Shown here piece after piece: positions 1 through 10,499 of a stretch of DNA of 64,000 nt. The stretch lies in contig JAIOJX010000031.1 in NCBI GenBank assembly GCA_022376925.1, positions 139,022,854 through 139,086,853 of the forward strand, written 5' to 3'. Each line of letters starts with the position of its first letter. Position 1 is the stretch's first letter. This DNA comes from Tragulus kanchil (lineage: Eukaryota > Chordata > Mammalia > Artiodactyla > Tragulidae). The notes beneath the pieces were generated by a model. That model had not been told where the DNA came from. It made no database searches and worked only from the letters and a program-made list of their open reading frames with translations. The translations under genes were made by a program, and so were the position numbers.

Positions 1-690
1 TAAGACGTGTTTCCATGAGAATGAAGCTGACACTGAGGAGGGCCGAGCTTCAGGGTAGAGAGAGGAAGGACCAGACTCCTGACACCCACTGTGTTTTAGC
101 ATCCACTTATGCTTAAAGCCTAACTCTCTGCCTCTTGTAGTAATAGATCTCTTTTGGATTCTTCATCCAGCTTGAGAAGATTTTGAAGCCTTATGACCCT
201 CCCTTTACCTTAAGCATGTTCCCCTCGTTCCCACTCTCTGCTTATGAGACCTCAGTGCCTGGAATTCCCCCTAAGAATGCTTCCAAATCCAGTACAGACT
301 TCAAGGCCTAGGTCAAGTCCCATGAAGCTCTTCAAACCCCACATGCCATGGATCCCACAAGGATCTACCTTCCTCTGAACTGCAATACCCACAGTGATAA
401 TCATTAATACTTGGGTGTGAACAGAGGTGGATAACCAGGATGTCTTCTGGGAATACAGATAATAGGATTTATTGATGGTTTTGAAGATGGATTACACAAA
501 TATGGGACTGTTTTTTGTGAAGCCAATGTTTTTGGAGCTTGTCATGTCCATTTTACCATCTGCTTCCACCATTTTCCTCTATTTAAATCACTATAAAAGC
601 AGATGCATAATACATATTAAGGATACCTTGATTCCATTCTCATTAGCCTATGTTAATTTCACATGCTGCTTTTTTTATTCATATAAGATG
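1..690. other. unique sequence, no gene or repeat recognised
   Basis: I see no repeat family, no RNA gene and no exon-like frame here. A 95-codon open frame from 472 is AT-rich, lacks any recognisable domain, and overlaps the BovB fragment that begins just after this stretch. Confidence 0.5.
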
Positions 691-694
691 ATAA

Positions 695-903
695 CAGCCA
701 ACCCACTGAAAAAGACCCTGATGCTGGAAAAGTTTGAAGGAAAAAGGAGTAGAGGGTAGCAGAGGATAAGATAGTTAGATAGCATCATCAATTTAATAGA
801 CATAAACTTGGGCAAATTCTGGGAGACAGTGAAGGACAGGGAAGCCTGGTGTGCTGCAGTTCAGGGGGTCACAAAGAGTTGGACACGACTTAGCAACTAC
901 ACA
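695..903 (+). mobile_element. BovB (RTE-type LINE) 3' end fragment
   Basis: The segment follows the known BovB 3' region. It starts with aaaagaccctgatgctgg, passes through the 'gatagcatcatcaattta' block, and ends with cacaaagagttggacacgac followed by a degenerate end. BovB is a ruminant RTE-clade LINE whose 3' end is shared with ruminant SINEs. Only the last 200 or so bases remain, so no reverse transcriptase coding is present. Confidence 0.85.
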
Positions 904-939
904 ATGTCTCTATGCTTATGTCTATACTAATGTGTCTAT

Positions 940-1315
940 ACTAATGTCTCTATTTTCTCATCTGTAATAGTAATAAAAATATTTTGAAATTCATGAAAAT
1001 TGAATATTAAATGAGTTAAGATACATTGTATGCTTAGAATAGTGCCTGCTGCTGCTAACTCACATTTGTCATGTCCAACTCTTTATGACGCTATGAACTG
1101 TAACCCGCCCGCCTCCTCTGTCCATGGGATTCTCCACGCAAGAGTACTGGAGTGGTACTTTCCTCCAGAGGATCTACCTAACCCAGGGATCAAACCCATG
1201 TCTCTTATGTCTTCTGCACTGGAAGGTGGGTTCTTTACCACTTGCGCCACCTGGGAAGCCCATGCCTAGCACAAAACAGTGCTCAATAAATGTTGGGTAT
1301 CTGTCACTCCTGTCC
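940..1315 (+). mobile_element. MIR SINE, split by a Bov-tA insertion
   Basis: The left half shows MIR-like 'ttttctcatctgtaatag' and 'aaatgagttaagata'. It ends in gcttagaatagtgcct. The right half resumes at 1261 with tgcctagcac and gctcaataaatgtt, the usual MIR 3' region. The MIR is interrupted by the younger Bov-tA element at about 1050-1260. Confidence 0.7.
1050..1260 (-). mobile_element. Bov-tA SINE inserted in MIR
   Basis: On the minus strand this is a tRNA-like head starting ggcttcccaggtggcgcaag. The Bov-A body reads on the plus strand as catgtccaactctttatgac and cctctgtccatgggattctc. The insertion repeats a short 'tgcct' from the host MIR, a possible minimal target-site duplication. An open frame through it has no meaning. 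Confidence 0.85.
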
Positions 1316-2035
1316 ACAGTCCTGCTGATTGTGTTGAGAGTACTGAGCACTGAATCATACACAGAGCTTGTCCTAATCATCCAGAATATGATCATGCTAA
1401 ATCTTTTAAGCTCTCTTCAAACTAGGGACACAAAATTTTAAAGAAATCAGAGAATACAGAAATGCCAGCCATATTAGACAAAAGTTGAAAGTTTGTGCCA
1501 GTAATATACTGACTCAAGGGAATCTTGGGGGAGAGAGTGACTAGAAGACTAGAGTAGGACACAAGAAGTCAGAAGATTCAGTTAGGAGAAGGTTTAGGGG
1601 TGGCAGCGACCTGAGACAGTGAGACATGGTACCTTTCCCTGATCTCAGACTGACTTGATAACTGACTACAGCCCTAGAAAATGTTATTAGAACTGCAGCA
1701 CCAGTGGAGTTGAAATGCATTTTTAATATCTTCTAAATGCTTAATTTGGTTTTGCTGGAGATGTATTTCATCATTCCCTCCTGCCCCTTAATTAAGCTAA
1801 TGACTTTATTTCTTTTCTCCTTTCTGATCAGCTCATAACACATTTCCCAGGCTGGCCTCCCTCCTCACACCTGTCGTTTTTGATCTGGTTATTAGCTTTC
1901 ACGCTCACATTATCTTCCATGTGTTGCAATGTTACTGACTGAGACTAGTCCATTCACGAGATTCTAGGACTGGAGAGACCTGAGCTGGCACAGTCCCACC
2001 CACTCTTACAATGAACAGAAGCTATTATATGTGCT
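1316..2035. other. unique sequence; conserved-looking AT-rich core at 1690-1950
   Basis: No repeat or gene recognised. The part from 1690 to 1950 has TAAT-rich homeodomain-type words such as ccttaattaagctaatgac and no transposon signature. Confidence 0.35.
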
Positions 2036-2165
2036 ACCACCTAACAATTTAGGAAACAGTTGCATCGTATCTCAATTGATCCTCAGGAGGATCCACTGAG
2101 GCAGGTATTGTTAACTCTGCCATTCTACTGATCAGAAGTGGTTTTCACACCAGGAAAGCTAACCC
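2036..2165 (-). mobile_element. MIR-like fragment
   Basis: The order 'ctcaattgatcctcaggagg', 'gaggcaggtattgtt' and a degenerate tail matches the antisense MIR core (local count, then fraction of bases retained is low). The copy is old and short. Confidence 0.45.
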
Positions 2166-2689
2166 CTGACCCAGGCCAAATAGCACGAAGGCATCCGAGG
2201 GGAGATGTCCTACTCACCAGCCGATGCCCTTGTGCCTCCTTCTGCACCATTCCACTTAGCCCACATCTGCCATCAAGACCACTCTGCTTCTCTGGGCAGT
2301 GCAAGGGACACACTCAGGATATCTCAGCTGGACCCCTCAGGGTGATTCTTGAAGGTCAAAGAAGAGTCACACTTGGAGTAGGAGGCCATCACTCTATTCT
2401 CTTGTCTCCATGGATAGCTGCACTTCATCCATGATGTCCCTGCAGATGCCCTGATTCTCAAGAGGGACTTTGTAGAAATGATCTGCAACCTCCTCTAGCC
2501 TGAACACGGAAGGTCATTTTGGACTGGGTGAATGAGATGGGAAGAGTACCTAACCCCTTCAGAGAAAGTCAGACTCTCACTGTTATGAACTGCTGGAAAT
2601 AAGGACTTACTTTCCTGGGAATGTATGTTTCAGAGTCATGGGGAGAGTCAACAAAGAACTAAAGGATGATATAAAATCTCTTAGGTCAC

Positions 2690-2830
2690 TTTATCATATA
2701 TCCTATGGGCTGCATTAATAACATCAACTCACTGTACAGATGAGACTCTGATGGGACAGTGACTTGTCCAAGATCACTCATGGAGTTAGAGATAGCTATT
2801 TGGACAGGAACTGTGTGCATAAAGAGTAAG
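2690..2830 (-). mobile_element. MIR-like fragment
   Basis: The sequence 'ctgtacagatgagactctga' followed by 'gtgacttgtccaagatcact' matches the antisense MIR pattern of an 'acagatgagg' block and then a 'cttgcccaaggtcac' block. Confidence 0.55.
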
Positions 2831-2871
2831 CAAGTTTTTACACTAATTGATGGCTTGTACAGTGGTGAGAA

Positions 2872-5052
2872 GGTAGAAGGATTAGAATGTTCTCAGGTAA
2901 CTTATATCTTCCCCCATATTATAAGAACTGCCAATCAGACAGTGTTACCTTACGGCAGGACAGAACTACTCTGTTGGCTTGAGGGTCTTTGCACTTGATC
3001 AAAACTGGGTTATTTGCAAAACACCATTTTCCTGACTCTACAGAGGACCCTGTAGGATTCCCAGGAGATACTGGCTAGAAGTCTCGGGTAGAATTATTCC
3101 AGACAGAACAGGCGTCTGGAAGCATATCTGTCTGTCGGACCAGGTAAAAGTCCGAGGTAGGACCGTGTGCTCTTGCGGCCTCCCCCTGCGTCCCACTCTC
3201 TTGATGAGAACTGCGTCCTTTAGTGTACTGGTCCTTGGACTGAGGAGGATCGTGACAGGTAAAAACTCCTGAAAAACAGGGGAAATTTCAAGAGACTTAG
3301 TGGGCCAACCGTGAGGGAGGAGAAGAAAGATAGGCTTAGACATCTGAGCGGAAAAGCTGAGAAGCAGAACAAAAGGAAGGAAGGTCCCCCAGGCTCTAAA
3401 GGCAGTCAAGCTGTCCCTCAGCGTGCTCAGAGATCAGTGCAGCCACCGAGGAAACGAGGCTGGGCCAGACATGTGGAAGATGTGGACTGATTCCACCGTC
3501 TGGAAGTGGCATTCACCATTTCTGGGCTGCGTGAGAAGCTGAATGGGCTTTTTCTAGAATGAATTGATCGCTATGTCCAAGCTCATTATGGCCTTAATCA
3601 CCTGCCTCCTGCAGATGCAAATTGGGCACAGAGAAGGCAAGAACCTGTCCCCAAACCACAGAATAAGTCAGGAGCAGGGACAGAAAGAAGACTTGAGTAA
3701 CCAGTGAGCCCTTCCTTTGGCAGCCTTGGTCAAGAAGCAAAGCTGGCCAGAGCAGCGTCGACCCTCTGGTGCACTGAGAGGGGCAGGGGGCCCTGCCCCA
3801 CCCGCTCCTCCTGGGCTGCGCAGGTGGGCAGAGGCCTGCAGATCCGAAGAACTGCTTTGCTCAGGAGAACCATCCTGCTGCAGGATAATATTAGCTCACT
3901 TTTATTGCCACGGGCCAGGCACCCTCTGGCAGCTTGGCTGTAAACCTTTGATCTGCTGGGCTCCTGGTAGAAGGATTAGAATGTTCTTATATCTTCCCCC
4001 ATATTATAAGAACTGCCAATCAGACAGTGTTACCTTACGGCAGGACAGAACTACTCTGTTGGCTTGAGGGTCTTTGCACTTGATCAAAACTGGGTTATTT
4101 GCAAAACACCATTTTCCTGACTCTACAGAGGACCCTGTAGGATTCCCAGGAGATACTGGCTAGAAGTCTCGGGTAGAATTATTCCAGACAGAACAGGCGT
4201 CTGGAAGCATATCTGTCTGTCGGACCAGGTAAAAGTCCGAGGTAGGACCGTGTGCTCTTGCGGCCTCCCCCTGCGTCCCACTCTCTTGATGAGAACTGCG
4301 TCCTTTAGTGTACTGGTCCTTGGACTGAGGAGGATCGTGACAGGTAAAAACTCCTGAAAAACAGGGGAAATTTCAAGAGACTTAGTGGGCCAACCGTGAG
4401 GGAGGAGAAGAAAGATAGGCTTAGACATCTGAGCGGAAAAGCTGAGAAGCAGAACAAAAGGAAGGAAGGTCCCCCAGGCTCTAAAGGCAGTCAAGCTGTC
4501 CCTCAGCGTGCTCAGAGATCAGTGCAGCCACCGAGGAAACGAGGCTGGGCCAGACATGTGGAAGATGTGGACTGATTCCACCGTCTGGAAGTGGCATTCA
4601 CCATTTCTGGGCTGCGTGAGAAGCTGAATGGGCTTTTTCTAGAATGAATTGATCGCTATGTCCAAGCTCATTATGGCCTTAATCACCTGCCTCCTGCAGA
4701 TGCAAATTGGGCACAGAGAAGGCAAGAACCTGTCCCCAAACCACAGAATAAGTCAGGAGCAGGGACAGAAAGAAGACTTGAGTAACCAGTGAGCCCTTCC
4801 TTTGGCAGCCTTGGTCAAGAAGCAAAGCTGGCCAGAGCAGCGTCGACCCTCTGGTGCACTGAGAGGGGCAGGGGGCCCTGCCCCACCCGCTCCTCCTGGG
4901 CTGCGCAGGTGGGCAGAGGCCTGCAGATCCGAAGAACTGCTTTGCTCAGGAGAACCATCCTGCTGCAGGATAATATTAGCTCACTTTTATTGCCACGGGC
5001 CAGGCACCCTCTGGCAGCTTGGCTGTAAACCTTTGATCTGCTGGGCTCCTGG
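2872..5052. repeat. tandem duplication 1 (unit about 1.09 kb)
   Basis: Copy A is 2872-3965 and copy B is 3966-5052, offset 1085. Copy B lacks 9 bases (caggtaact) near its start; otherwise the copies look essentially identical. The junction shares only 'gg'. The unit holds no recognised transposon, and the mirrored 123-codon minus-strand frames (3038-3409 and 4123-4494) have no known domain. It is most likely a contig overlap left unmerged by assembly. Confidence 0.9.
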
Positions 5053-5556
5053 AGCTACAGACTCCCACACCATCCACGGGGAGACAGGAAGTTGGCTCTC
5101 GGGGCAGCAGCACTTTGAGGCCGTCAGTGAGGAGACAGGCAGCCTTTCCCCATCACCCACTCCGATGCCCACCTGGCTCTGCTCCCCAAACTCCAGGTAC
5201 CTGCACGCCACACTTAGCCTTGTTCCCATATGATGTGGTATTTTTCTTCATGTTAATTCACCATTTCAAAAAACTTCACATGTATTTTGGAAGAAGCTTT
5301 ATCATACTTCCATAAGCAGAAAATGAATGCCACTTGCTTTAAAAGTCAGTATTAAAAAAATACAAAAGTATTGGGTAAATTTCAGACAAAGCATCCTGCC
5401 AAGGGCTCCAAGCCTGCAGGCTAGCTTGTTAAGACAGGCTAGCACTTTCTCCTTGGCATAAGGAGATGAGTTGAAGAACTACAGAGGCCAGGGAGCCAGG
5501 CACCACCAAACAAAGTAACCCCCTTGTCTAAGTTTCACAGTCCACCCCTCGGGAGT
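5053..5556. other. unique sequence, nothing recognised
   Basis: This is the region between duplication 1 and the next Bov-tA. It contains a short A-rich tract near 5353 and no repeat or coding signal I can support. Confidence 0.4.
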
Positions 5557-5740
5557 GGGCTAAGTCACTTCAGTTGTGGCCCACTCTGTGTGACCCTGTG
5601 GACGGTAGCCTACCAGGTTCCTCTGTCCATAGGATTCTCCAGGCAAAAATACTGGATTGGAATCTTCCCAATCCAGGGATCAAACCTGTGTCTCTTATGT
5701 CTCCTGCATTGGTAGATAGGTTCTTTACCACTAGTACTTT
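5557..5740 (-). mobile_element. Bov-tA SINE, tRNA end degraded
   Basis: The Bov-A body reads ctaagtcacttcagttgtgg, then cctctgtccataggattctc, then ccagggatcaaacctgtgtc. The tRNA-derived head after 5730 (ctagtactttgagag) has diverged from the usual cctgggaagcc. Confidence 0.85.
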
Positions 5741-5744
5741 GAGA

Positions 5745-5925
5745 GACAATGGCCTAAAATCAAATGCCACCTCTCCCATGAAGCCTCCCCTGACTATCAG
5801 GAAGCCCTCTCTTTTGGTTTTTCCCAGCCCTTAGTTCCCGGAAGAGTTAGCATTTTCTAGCTCACATGACATGTGGGCATATTTTCTCTTCCTCATGATA
5901 CTGAAAACTTCTTAACTTTCAGTCA
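5745..5925 (+). mobile_element. L2 LINE 3' region fragment
   Basis: The run 'tcaaatgccacctctcccat' followed by 'gaagcctcccctgac' is the conserved L2 segment usually read as tcaaatgtcacctcc then aggccttccctgacc. Only this segment is left. Confidence 0.6.
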
Positions 5926-6499
5926 ACCCCTAAGATGGAAGCAGTTTGAATTGAAGCAACCAGTCAGACATCCAGTCGGTAAAAAACTAAGCATTTGATA
6001 TTTCTTGTGGATTTGGCTTGGTTCATCTTTGATTTGCACCCCTCCCCCAGAAAAAGAAACCACTGAAACTCGCAGTAGAAACAGATCTGTTGGTAGGTGG
6101 GCATGGGGAGACAGGTGTAAGGACCAGACAGCTGAGCCAGGTCCTGTCAGTTGCCATGAGAAAGAGTGAGCTACCTGGCGCAGAAGGTATTCAAGTGAAG
6201 GCTAGGAGACTTCTTACAGTTTCTAGGGGTTTGGATGAGATTCTTCAGAAGGACCTCCTGGTCTCCAAATGCTATGACTCTAAGATTCTAGGCTCAAGGA
6301 CAATGACCCCTCCTAATGTTAGGTGAGAGTCATGCATGACCAGGGTTGGTGGGCAGGTGGGTGTGCTGCCCATGTGCATGGGCACAGGGTCACTGGGGCC
6401 CTCAAGTCTGACATTCCCTCATTGGGCAAGGCTGGATTAACCCCTCAGTGGCAGGCACTGGGACCCCATGCTCGCTCTATGCTGACAAGCTTACTTCCA

Positions 6500-7340
6500 A
6501 AAGCCTCAAGGGGTTAATTAAGTTTTATTGAGCCGGAGTTTATTGCAGCTAGCTCTTGTCTCTCGCCTTAAACACCTCTGCTTCCTGGGAAGCCAGAGTC
6601 CTCTGGGACCATATTTCCAACGCTGTTTAGTTTGCCTGTAACCTATATTTTATTTTATTTGTTTTTCGAGATACTCCAAAGGGATGGTGGATGAGGTCAT
6701 CTCCCCCATGCCCCACTCTTTATCTCTCAGTGACTCCATTAAATCAGGTTGTTTAAATGGAGCGCAGCTGTTGCCGATTTTTCATATAAAGGAATGCATA
6801 TTCATTTACATAAATTTCAGTGAATTACAGCAGTTTGGGTTTTATACTGCACGTGTTTGCGTGTGGGACCCAGACTAGAAGGGCTACTTCCAGGACCGAA
6901 CCATCAAAAGGTTTAACTAGGCGATCTTTCCCATCCATGATATGTTCATGTTCCTGCTTTGTTTTATTTTTGAGTCTACCATCCTGCTTCAGTGATCTCT
7001 AATAGCTTAATACGATTAGAGATTTCCTCTAATCGGCGCTCAATGCGTTTCAGCTCTATTAAAGATTTATATGAAAGCTTTATGGAACACACCTTTTTAG
7101 AATTCAGAAGGATTTTGCAGGTTATTATTCATAACATCTGCCACTTACTGCCAAGAGCCTTAAAACACCCCCTTTAATGTGTATTTAATGCTTCTGATAC
7201 AATATAATATCAAAGAAGACGTGCTTTATGATGGCGCCAGTGTTTGTGTAGCTGCACAGAAGCTTTGCCACTGTTGTCAGCCTGAGGTGGAGGGTTTATA
7301 ACAGCCATAAAACCCTGCACAGAGCTCAACCTGGCATTTA
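6500..7340. promoter_or_regulatory. candidate conserved non-coding element
   Basis: About 800 bases are free of any transposon signature. They are rich in TAAT/ATTA words and keep several CpGs. At 7013-7035 there is a perfect inverted repeat with 9-base arms, cgattagag and ctctaatcg, separated by 5 bases; this is a paired homeodomain-type layout. The block continues past the start of duplication 2 at 7082. Enhancer function is inferred from composition only. Confidence 0.35.
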
Positions 7341-7829
7341 AGGACACACAGAGAGAAATGGTATTTGGCTTTTTCTTCTTTTACTTGGTGCAACGTGGAG
7401 AGAAGCAGTTTGACAATTTAAAGAGCCACTGAACATAATCTAGACGTAAAACAGTGGTCCTTGAAGAAGGATTAAGGTCAACGATTGTTTGAAAGCAGAC
7501 CTCACTGGCCTGCACACGTACATCTGAGGGGCAGCTGGTCTGGCCAACACAGGCAACTGCTGACTCATCCAGTACTTTCTTTGATTAGGTGACTGTAACA
7601 CACCTTCTATTATGCTTTGTCCGTTAACCTGATATTTTTACTAAGCAGCAGTTATTAACAATTCATTTGCACATTTTAATGTTTGAAGGATGTACACAGT
7701 ATGTATGTCTCTAACGAAAATGTGTGATACATAGGTATCAAGATGCCAACAGGAGTTGTGTTCGTTGGTGGGGCTGACTTTTTGTGGAGTTGGAGGTCAT
7801 GTTAGCAGAGGAGAAAGAAGACAGCCCAG

Positions 7830-7990
7830 GGGTAGAATCATAGTTCCTTACCAGTTGGAGGGCCTTAAGCAAGGTATCAGCTTCTCCAAATCTTGCTTGC
7901 CTCATCTGTGAGGTGGGGGTGATGCCTATGAATGAAGGTTGTTTAGTTAAATGAAGTAATACATTCAGAGAGCTTAGCAATCACTCTGTC
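7830..7990 (+). mobile_element. MIR SINE (also at 8914-9074 in the duplicate)
   Basis: It shows the 'gcctcatctgtgaggtgggg' block, then a degenerate 'gttaaatgaagtaataca' and 'cagagagcttagca', the order of a plus-strand MIR. It is present in both copies of duplication 2. Confidence 0.65.
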
Positions 7991-8043
7991 ACCTTACAGG
8001 TGGTCAATATGGTGTCCTATTTTCATAAAGCATTAATAGTATT

Positions 8044-8156
8044 GTTTATTTATAGCTGTGCTGAGTCCCTGTTGCTGCGTGCAAGCTTTCTCTACTTGCA
8101 GCGAGTGGCCAGCTACTCTAGTTGCAGTTGTGGGCTTCTCATTGAGGTGGTTTCGC
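8044..8156 (-). mobile_element. tRNA-derived SINE, truncated by the duplication junction
   Basis: This is the 3' part of the SINE seen whole at 9128-9377. It breaks after 'gaggtggtttcgc' where duplication 2 restarts, so it has no tRNA head. Confidence 0.8.
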
Positions 8157-9127
8157 AAATTTTCATGGAACACACCTTTTTAGAATTCAGAAGGATTTTG
8201 CAGGTTATTATTCATAACATCTGCCACTTACTGCCAAGAGCCTTAAAACACCCCCTTTAATGTGTATTTAATGCTTCTGATACAATATAATATCAAAGAA
8301 GACGTGCTTTATGATGGCGCCAGTGTTTGTGTAGCTGCACAGAAGCTTTGCCACTGTTGTCAGCCTGAGGTGGAGGGTTTATAACAGCCATAAAACCCTG
8401 CACAGAGCTCAACCTGGCATTTAAGGACACACAGAGAGAAATGGTATTTGGCTTTTTCTTCTTTTACTTGGTGCAACGTGGAGAGAAGCAGTTTGACAAT
8501 TTAAAGAGCCACTGAACATAATCTAGACGTAAAACAGTGGTCCTTGAAGAAGGATTAAGGTCAACGATTGTTTGAAAGCAGACCTCACTGGCCTGCACAC
8601 GTACATCTGAGGGGCAGCTGGTCTGGCCAACACAGGCAACTGCTGACTCATCCAGTACTTTCTTTGATTAGGTGACTGTAACACACCTTCTATTATGCTT
8701 TGTCCGTTAACCTGATATTTTTACTAAGCAGCAGTTATTAACAATTCATTTGCACATTTTAATGTTTGAAGGATGTACACAGTATGTATGTCTCTAACGA
8801 AAAATGTGTGATACATAGGTATCAAGATGCCAACAGGAGTTGTGTTCGTTGGTGGGGCTGACTTTTTGTGGAGTTGGAGGTCATGTTAGCAGAGGAGAAA
8901 GAAGACAGCCCAGGGGTAGAATCATAGTTCCTTACCAGTTGGAGGGCCTTAAGCAAGGTATCAGCTTCTCCAAATCTTGCTTGCCTCATCTGTGAGGTGG
9001 GGGTGATGCCTATGAATGAAGGTTGTTTAGTTAAATGAAGTAATACATTCAGAGAGCTTAGCAATCACTCTGTCACCTTACAGGTGGTCAATATGGTGTC
9101 CTATTTTCATAAAGCATTAATAGTATT

Positions 9128-9377
9128 GTTTATTTATAGCTGTGCTGAGTCCCTGTTGCTGCGTGCAAGCTTTCTCTACTTGCAGCGAGTGGCCAGCTAC
9201 TCTCTAGTTGCAGTGTGTGGGCTTCTCATTGAGGTGGTTTCGCTTGTTGCGGACCCCAGGTGTGGAGCACAGGCTTCGCTGCCCTGCTACACGTGGAATC
9301 TTCCCAGACCTGGGATTGAATCTGTGTCCCCTGCATTGACCAGTGGATTCTTAACCACTGGACCACTAGGGAAGTCC
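9128..9377 (-). mobile_element. tRNA-derived SINE (CHR/ART2-type)
   Basis: On the minus strand it begins with gacttccctagtggtccagt, has a B-box-like gattcaatccc, and runs to a body whose plus-strand reading includes gtccctgttgctgcgtgc and a short T-rich tail. It is flanked by the direct repeat aatagtatt at 9119-9127 and about 9378-9386, a good target-site duplication. Subfamily not resolved. Confidence 0.85.
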
Positions 9378-9639
9378 AATAGTATTTTTTAAATCAAAGA
9401 AATACATTTTTTAATTCTTTGAAGAAAAAGGACATTTATAAGTGCTGATGAGAACTTTGGATGTGCAGGTGACCACCAAGGCTACCACATGGAGTGGACA
9501 CCATTCCGGGCACAAGCCATGGCACTCTCTGCTTCATTAACCTGTGCTGCCCAAACCACCCAAATGCATGATGTTCCCTAGGTTTGAAGAACTATGGCAA
9601 ATAATCACAGAGTCTTAACTGTCCCAAGTCAGGAAACCA

Positions 9640-9760
9640 TCAAACACATCTAAATACCTTCTTTTTGCAGAAAGGAGGCCCAGATTCAGAGAAGGGAAGG
9701 GGCTTGCCCCAAATCACGCAGGAGAAAGGTGTAAACCGTGGCTCCTATGTCTCTCTCAGA
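9640..9760 (-). mobile_element. MIR-like fragment
   Basis: The sequence 'cagagaagggaaggggcttg' then 'ccccaaatcacgcagg' follows the antisense MIR pattern. Old and incomplete. Confidence 0.5.
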
Positions 9761-10480
9761 GCTGTCCCACCACCCCCGATTCAGGTCAGAAGCAGATTTT
9801 TGGCTCTCATTGCCTTGGAGCTAGTGCCATGTCCCTTTAATGAGAGCACACAGCAGCAGCCCCTCAGAACTGCAGGATCTGCTTTTCCTTGAATTTGTTT
9901 ATCCCTGTAGCTGCTCATCTTTGGTGGGCTCAGTCCAGGAAGCCCCGTGGTCCAGGATATGTGGGTCCGAGGAGGACGCAGAGACTCGCTGAGGGTATGT
10001 GCTGGAAGTCAGTACAGCAGGCGGAAGGGGATTCTCATTTACTCGACTTGGTAATTCTGAGGTTGGAACTCTCTAAGTGCCCACTGGCCAAATTTGCTGA
10101 ACACTTGACTTTCAAAGAGTGCTCATTACAGACCCGCAGCCATCTACTTTCTGACGGGTTTGGAGTAAATATGTAATCGGGGAGTTTTTAAGCCATGATC
10201 TGTAAAGTACCGTCTGCATCTGCTGTTTGGTTATTTTATGTGGTCATCAAAGCTGTTGTAGAGATGGGGGAGGAATGAGATACACGGGGTGGGAGTGGGG
10301 TAGACAACGATACAAGATGCTGGCAGCCTGTTTTGCAGAGTTCAGTGATCAACATGGTCACGAACACGCAGACCTTGATGGTCTGCAAAGCTGTCATTCA
10401 CATACTGAAGGTTACATATCCTTTCCACTCCTGTGGAACTCAGAGACATTAAGGTCACCTGGAAAGTCAATGACAGTTCT
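9761..10480. other. unique sequence; conserved-looking part at 10060-10260
   Basis: No transposon is recognised. The 10060-10260 stretch keeps CpGs and words such as gtaaatatgtaatcgg that resemble non-coding elements elsewhere in the window. No exon could be supported. Confidence 0.3.
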
Positions 10481-10499
10481 GGAATTTTTTCTTTTCCAA

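Larger units (their letters stand above)
7082..9243. repeat. tandem duplication 2 (unit about 1.08 kb)
   Basis: Copy A is 7082-8156, an 8-base filler (aaattttc) follows, and copy B is 8165-9243; offset 1083-1084. Differences are a homopolymer change (gaaaatg against gaaaaatg) and small indels close to the end of copy A near 8118-8130. Copy A stops inside a SINE that is complete only in copy B (9128-9377). Confidence 0.9.

Noticed and set aside
3038..4494. Identical 123-codon minus frames resembling a two-gene family
   Set aside because: Copies of one frame made by duplication 1. No signal peptide or domain could be supported despite some hydrophobic N-terminal residues.
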